The notes below the pieces were generated by a model, which saw only the letters and a program-made list of their open reading frames with translations, had not been told where the DNA came from and searched no databases. From the NCBI GenBank assembly GCA_946480655.1, contig CAMLKN010000092.1:1-8644 (forward strand): a stretch of 8,644 nucleotides of DNA, written 5' to 3'. Origin of the DNA: an uncultured Devosia sp. GTDB taxonomy: Bacteria > Pseudomonadota > Alphaproteobacteria > Rhizobiales > Devosiaceae. Positions 6,185-8,644 of the stretch are shown in pieces (the first letter of the stretch is position 1; the number at the start of each line of letters is the position of its first letter). The translations under genes and the position numbers were made by a program.

Positions 6185-6871
6185 ATGACGGCATTCGATC
6201 ACTTCCCCGAGGCCACGCGCGCGTTTCTTGCGGGCATTGCCATAAACAACGACAAGGCCTGGTTCGACGCCCATCGCGATCTGTATGAGGCGGGCTATGT
6301 CGAGGCCGGCAAGGCCTTCGTCTCGGCCATTGCCCCGCGGGTCCTGGCGATCTCTCCGGACGCCCATGCCGAGCCGCGCGTCAACGGCTCGATCATGCGG
6401 ATCAACCGCGATGTGCGTTTTTCCAAGGACAAGCGGCCCTACAAGACCCATCTCGACTTCTGGTTCTGGCATGGAGAGAAGAAGGGCTGGAACTGCCCCG
6501 GTTTTTACCTGCGCATCACGCCCGAGACGGTCTTCATCGGCACCGGCATGCACCGGTTCGACAAGGAAATGCTCGAGAGCTATCGACACGCGGTGGTCCT
6601 GCCGCGATCGGGAAGGGCGCTGCAGGCTGCCATTGCGAAGGTGCGGGCCGCCGGCGACTACGAGATCGGTGAGAAGACCCGCAAGAAGCCGCCCCGCGGC
6701 TTCGATGTCGATGCCGATCGGGCCGAGCTTCTGCTCTACGAGGGGCTCACCGCAACCAGAACGCTTCCCGGGAGCGTCGCCTACGAACCGGGCTTTGTAG
6801 ACTTGTGCGCAACCCATTTCGCCGCCACCTGGCCGGTTGGACAATGGCTGCGCGCGGAGTTGGGTGCATAA
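6185..6871 (+). CDS. DUF2461 / TIGR02453 family protein
   Basis: This 228-residue protein has the normal length for the family. The N-terminal motif NNDKAWFDAHRDLYE (21-35) and the core motif MRINRDVRFSKDKRPYKTH (71-89) are its marks. FYLRITPE, a glycine-rich FIGTGMHRF strand, and a C-terminal basic segment (EKTRKKPPRGFDVDA) followed by LLLYEGLTA complete the pattern. The biochemical function of this widespread family is not known to me. The start is well supported: GGAGG at 6172-6176 lies 8 bases before the ATG. It has no signal peptide, so it is probably cytoplasmic. It lies 96 bases after the MCP-Cache gene and may be co-transcribed, since no terminator separates them, but that says little about its role. 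Confidence 0.93.
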   Translation: MTAFDHFPEATRAFLAGIAINNDKAWFDAHRDLYEAGYVEAGKAFVSAIAPRVLAISPDAHAEPRVNGSIMRINRDVRFSKDKRPYKTHLDFWFWHGEKKGWNCPGFYLRITPETVFIGTGMHRFDKEMLESYRHAVVLPRSGRALQAAIAKVRAAGDYEIGEKTRKKPPRGFDVDADRAELLLYEGLTATRTLPGSVAYEPGFVDLCATHFAATWPVGQWLRAELGA

Positions 6872-7033
6872 CGCAACGGCCGCCCGGTGAGGCCAAACGG
6901 CCCCAGCCTGCTGAAAAGATTGCTTTTTATCTACTGAACAGGCGCTGAACGGGACTCTCAGCGGCCATACAGGCGCTGCGGCCTACCTTCCGATCATGGC
7001 CAGCCAGAGGGCGGCTGCGTGAGGGAGATCGAA
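6872..7033 (+). promoter_or_regulatory. Intergenic region with a 10-bp direct repeat, upstream of the secreted repeat protein
   Basis: ACAGGCGCTG occurs at 6938-6947 and again at 6969-6978. The copies start 31 bases apart, close to three DNA turns, so two bound protein copies would face the same side. CGCTGA (6943-6948) also pairs with TCAGCG (6958-6963). An AT-rich patch (GATTGCTTTTTATC, near 6918-6931) may hold promoter elements, but I cannot fit a good -35/-10 pair. Confidence 0.35.
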
Positions 7034-7678
7034 ATGAGGGTTTCGGCAAAGGGTTTCGTGGTCGTGCTGGCTCTGGCCGGCGGCTTTTTCGGGGTGAGTG
7101 CAGCGCAGGCGCAGGAGCTGCATCATGGTGTGGACACCTGTCAGAACGGCTATGTCTGGCGCGAGGCGGCAGCGGGCGATCGGGTCTGCGTCACCCCGGC
7201 GTCGCGCCAGCGTGCTGCCGAGGACAATGCCATGGCGACTGGTCGCGTCGATCCGCATGGCGCTTATGGCCCCAATACCTGCGTCGCCGGCTTCGTCTGG
7301 CGCGAGGCTTTTGCGGGTGACATGGTCTGCGTGACGCCTGCGGTGCGCAGTGCGACGGCCGAGGAGAATCGTCTCGGCCAGTCCCGCAGGGTCCTCGCCT
7401 ATGGGCCCGATACCTGCAAGCAGGGCTTCGTCTGGCGCGAGGCCGCTCCCGGCGACCATGTCTGCGTGGTGCCGGCCAGCCGGGCCCGGGCGCAGCAGGA
7501 AAACGCGCTTGCCGCCAGCCGCGTCGATCCCTTTGGTGCCTATGGTCCCAATACCTGCCTTGCCGGGTTTGTCTGGCGGGAGGCCTTTGCCGGCGATGTG
7601 GTCTGCGTGACGCCCGATATCCGCACCTTGGTGCGCGACGAAAACACCAATGCCCGCCGCACCCGCATCATGGGGTGA
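7034..7678 (+). CDS. Secreted protein with four C-X15-C tandem repeats
   Basis: This is a 214-residue protein. Residues 1-26 are a typical Sec signal peptide: basic start (MRVSAKG), hydrophobic core (FVVVLALAGGFFGV), and an AQA cleavage site before QE. The mature part is almost entirely four repeats of 45-47 residues with the pattern TC-x2-GFVWREA-x2-GD-x-VCVTP-x2-R followed by a polar, often E/D-N, linker. Cysteine pairs are 36/52, 83/99, 128/144 and 175/191, always 16 apart, and probably form one disulfide per repeat outside the cytoplasm. The ATG at 7034 follows GGAG with 6 bases between and begins the signal peptide directly; the in-frame GTG at 7019 would only add five polar residues. 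The motif occurs in other bacterial secreted proteins of unknown function, so no role can be assigned. It is monocistronic, with its own terminator. Confidence 0.88.
   Translation: MRVSAKGFVVVLALAGGFFGVSAAQAQELHHGVDTCQNGYVWREAAAGDRVCVTPASRQRAAEDNAMATGRVDPHGAYGPNTCVAGFVWREAFAGDMVCVTPAVRSATAEENRLGQSRRVLAYGPDTCKQGFVWREAAPGDHVCVVPASRARAQQENALAASRVDPFGAYGPNTCLAGFVWREAFAGDVVCVTPDIRTLVRDENTNARRTRIMG
7136..7675 (+). repeat. Four in-frame tandem repeats arranged as a duplicated pair (A-B-A-B)
   Basis: The units begin at residues 35, 82, 127 and 174 (nt 7136, 7277, 7412 and 7553). Units 1 and 3 share WREAA, the PASR segment and an RVDP-x-GAYGP or equivalent linker. Units 2 and 4 share NTC-x-AGFVWREAFAGD. 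This points to an ancestral two-repeat module that was duplicated. DNA identity between units 2 and 4 is high but has drifted at third positions. Confidence 0.85.
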
Positions 7679-7702
7679 GCAGCCGGCACAGCGTCGCCGA
7701 TG

Positions 7703-7734
7703 CGGCCCCGCCCAAGCGGCGGGGCTGTTTGTTT
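7703..7734 (+). terminator. Intrinsic terminator of the secreted repeat protein gene
   Basis: GCCCCGCC (7705-7712) pairs with GGCGGGGC (7718-7725) around a 5-base CAAGC loop, and two more outer pairs are possible. TGTTTGTTT follows. It lies 25 bases past the stop codon and separates this gene from ettA. Confidence 0.85.
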
Positions 7735-7745
7735 GCCCGGGGCCG

Positions 7746-7774
7746 TTGCCCCAGGGTGGGCTTTCGCCTAGATA
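7746..7774 (+). promoter_or_regulatory. Possible ettA promoter
   Basis: TTGCCC (7746-7751), 17 bases, TAGATA (7769-7774). Both hexamers match the consensus only partly. Because a terminator lies just upstream, ettA needs a promoter in 7735-7800, and this is the best candidate I see there. Confidence 0.25.
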
Positions 7775-7814
7775 GCTGGCCAATCACTTTCCCCTATGCG
7801 GAGCGAATGCGGCC

Positions 7815-8644
7815 ATGGCGCGCCAGTTCATCTATCACATGCACGGAATGAGTAAGGCCTATGCCGGCGGCAAGAAGGTGCTGGATAACATCCATCTCTC
7901 TTTCTACCCCGACGCCAAGATCGGCATCCTGGGCCCCAATGGCTCGGGCAAGTCGACGCTGCTCAAGATCATGGCCGGCATTGATACCGAGTTCACCGGC
8001 GAGGCCTGGGCCGCCGAGGGCGCCAAGATCGGCTACCTGGCGCAGGAGCCGCAGCTCGATCCGGCGCTCAACGTGCTGGGCAATGTCATGACCGGCGTCA
8101 AGGAAAAGAAGGACATCGTCGACCGCTACAACGAGTTGATGATGAACTATTCCGACGAGACCGCCGACGAGGCGACCAAGCTCCAGGACATCATCGACGC
8201 GCAGAACCTGTGGGACCTCGAATCCCAGGTGGAAGTGGCCATGGAAGCGCTCGGCTGCCCGCCCGGCGATGCCGACGTGACCAACCTTTCGGGCGGTGAA
8301 AAGCGCCGCGTGGCGCTCTGCGCTCTGCTCCTCAGCAAGCCCGACCTGCTGCTGCTGGACGAACCGACCAACCACCTCGACGCCGAGACCACGGCCTGGC
8401 TCGAACGGCACCTCAGCGAATTCGAAGGCGCGGTGCTGATCATCACCCACGACCGCTACTTCCTCGACAATGTCACGGGCTGGATTCTCGAGCTCGACCG
8501 CGGCCGCGGCATTCCCTATGAGGGCAATTACTCGGCCTATCTCGGTGCCAAGGCCAAGCGCTTTGCCCAGGAAAAGAGCGAGGATGCGGCCCGCGCCAAG
8601 GTGCTGGAACGCGAGCGCGAATGGATGGGCCAGAGCCCGCAGGC
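7815..8644 (+). CDS. ettA: EttA, ABC-F energy-dependent translational throttle protein (partial, 3' end outside window)
   Basis: The window holds the first 276 residues of a protein usually about 550 long. EttA binds the ribosomal E site and uses ATP/ADP state to gate the first peptide bond. Visible in order in the first ATPase domain: N-terminal [12 protein letters not shown], Walker [10 protein letters not shown] at 40-48, the arm insertion with [11 protein letters not shown] (about 95-140), ABC signature LSGGEKRR at 158-165, Walker [13 protein letters not shown] with D182/E183, and the switch histidine H212 in ITHDRYF. The inter-domain linker begins near the right edge (REWMGQSPQ), as in EttA rather than Uup. 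ABC-F proteins have no membrane domain, so it is cytoplasmic. The ATG at 7815 follows GGAG at 7800-7803; the earlier ATG at 7807 is out of frame. Confidence 0.95.
   Translation, partial: MARQFIYHMHGMSKAYAGGKKVLDNIHLSFYPDAKIGILGPNGSGKSTLLKIMAGIDTEFTGEAWAAEGAKIGYLAQEPQLDPALNVLGNVMTGVKEKKDIVDRYNELMMNYSDETADEATKLQDIIDAQNLWDLESQVEVAMEALGCPPGDADVTNLSGGEKRRVALCALLLSKPDLLLLDEPTNHLDAETTAWLERHLSEFEGAVLIITHDRYFLDNVTGWILELDRGRGIPYEGNYSAYLGAKAKRFAQEKSEDAARAKVLEREREWMGQSPQ

Noticed and set aside
5699..6844. 381-residue open frame on the - strand across the MCP-Cache and DUF2461 genes
   Set aside because: It crosses two genes with clear family motifs on the + strand, has no motif of its own, and is a GC-driven shadow.
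7136..7675. Repeats at 7136-7675 as a CRISPR-like or intergenic array
   Set aside because: The periodicity is in-frame protein repetition of 45-47 codons with third-position drift, inside a signal-peptide-bearing gene.

Overview
The window is about 63% GC by eye, densely coded, and every gene I can support lies on the + strand. The gene types suggest an alphaproteobacterium of the Hyphomicrobiales (Devosia-like). They include a REC/LuxR regulator paired with a hybrid kinase, an AsnC/Lrp regulator beside an FdhF/YdeP-type molybdoenzyme, a short receptor-like protein with an MCP tip, and EttA. That taxonomic placement is inference from protein style. No rRNA, tRNA, IS, integrase, phage gene or CRISPR array is visible.

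Layout. Positions 1-1486 hold a two-component pair: the C-terminal receiver end of a hybrid histidine kinase, overlapped by 14 bases by a response regulator with a receiver, a PAS-like middle and a LuxR-type HTH. Positions 1487-1900 are a 414-base non-coding stretch that ends its first half in a textbook intrinsic terminator (perfect 11-bp stem, UUCG loop, T6). Several nested inverted repeats and a GGAAC-N16-AGTT motif lie upstream of it, so an independent small RNA is a reasonable hypothesis. Positions 1901-4825 hold an Lrp/AsnC regulator and a 727-residue molybdopterin oxidoreductase, separated by a 276-base gap unusually rich in inverted repeats. One of these is an 18-bp stem with two G-U wobbles, which looks like a structured mRNA leader.

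Positions 4826-6088 begin with a 17-bp palindrome of the NtrC-site form. It is followed by a soluble protein that joins an N-terminal chemoreceptor signalling tip to a C-terminal Cache-like sensor region, the reverse of the usual order. Positions 6185-6871 encode a DUF2461/TIGR02453 protein. Positions 7034-7678 encode a secreted protein made of four disulfide-type repeats (C-X15-C), followed by a second good terminator. The window ends inside ettA, the ABC-F translation factor.

How the genes fit together. The kinase and regulator should form one signalling unit. The Lrp-type protein probably controls the molybdoenzyme next to it, since a dyad overlaps a possible promoter between them. The remaining genes look like separate housekeeping or accessory units. 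I see no large defence, mobile or biosynthetic system. The most original signals are the two structured non-coding regions and the inverted MCP-Cache protein.
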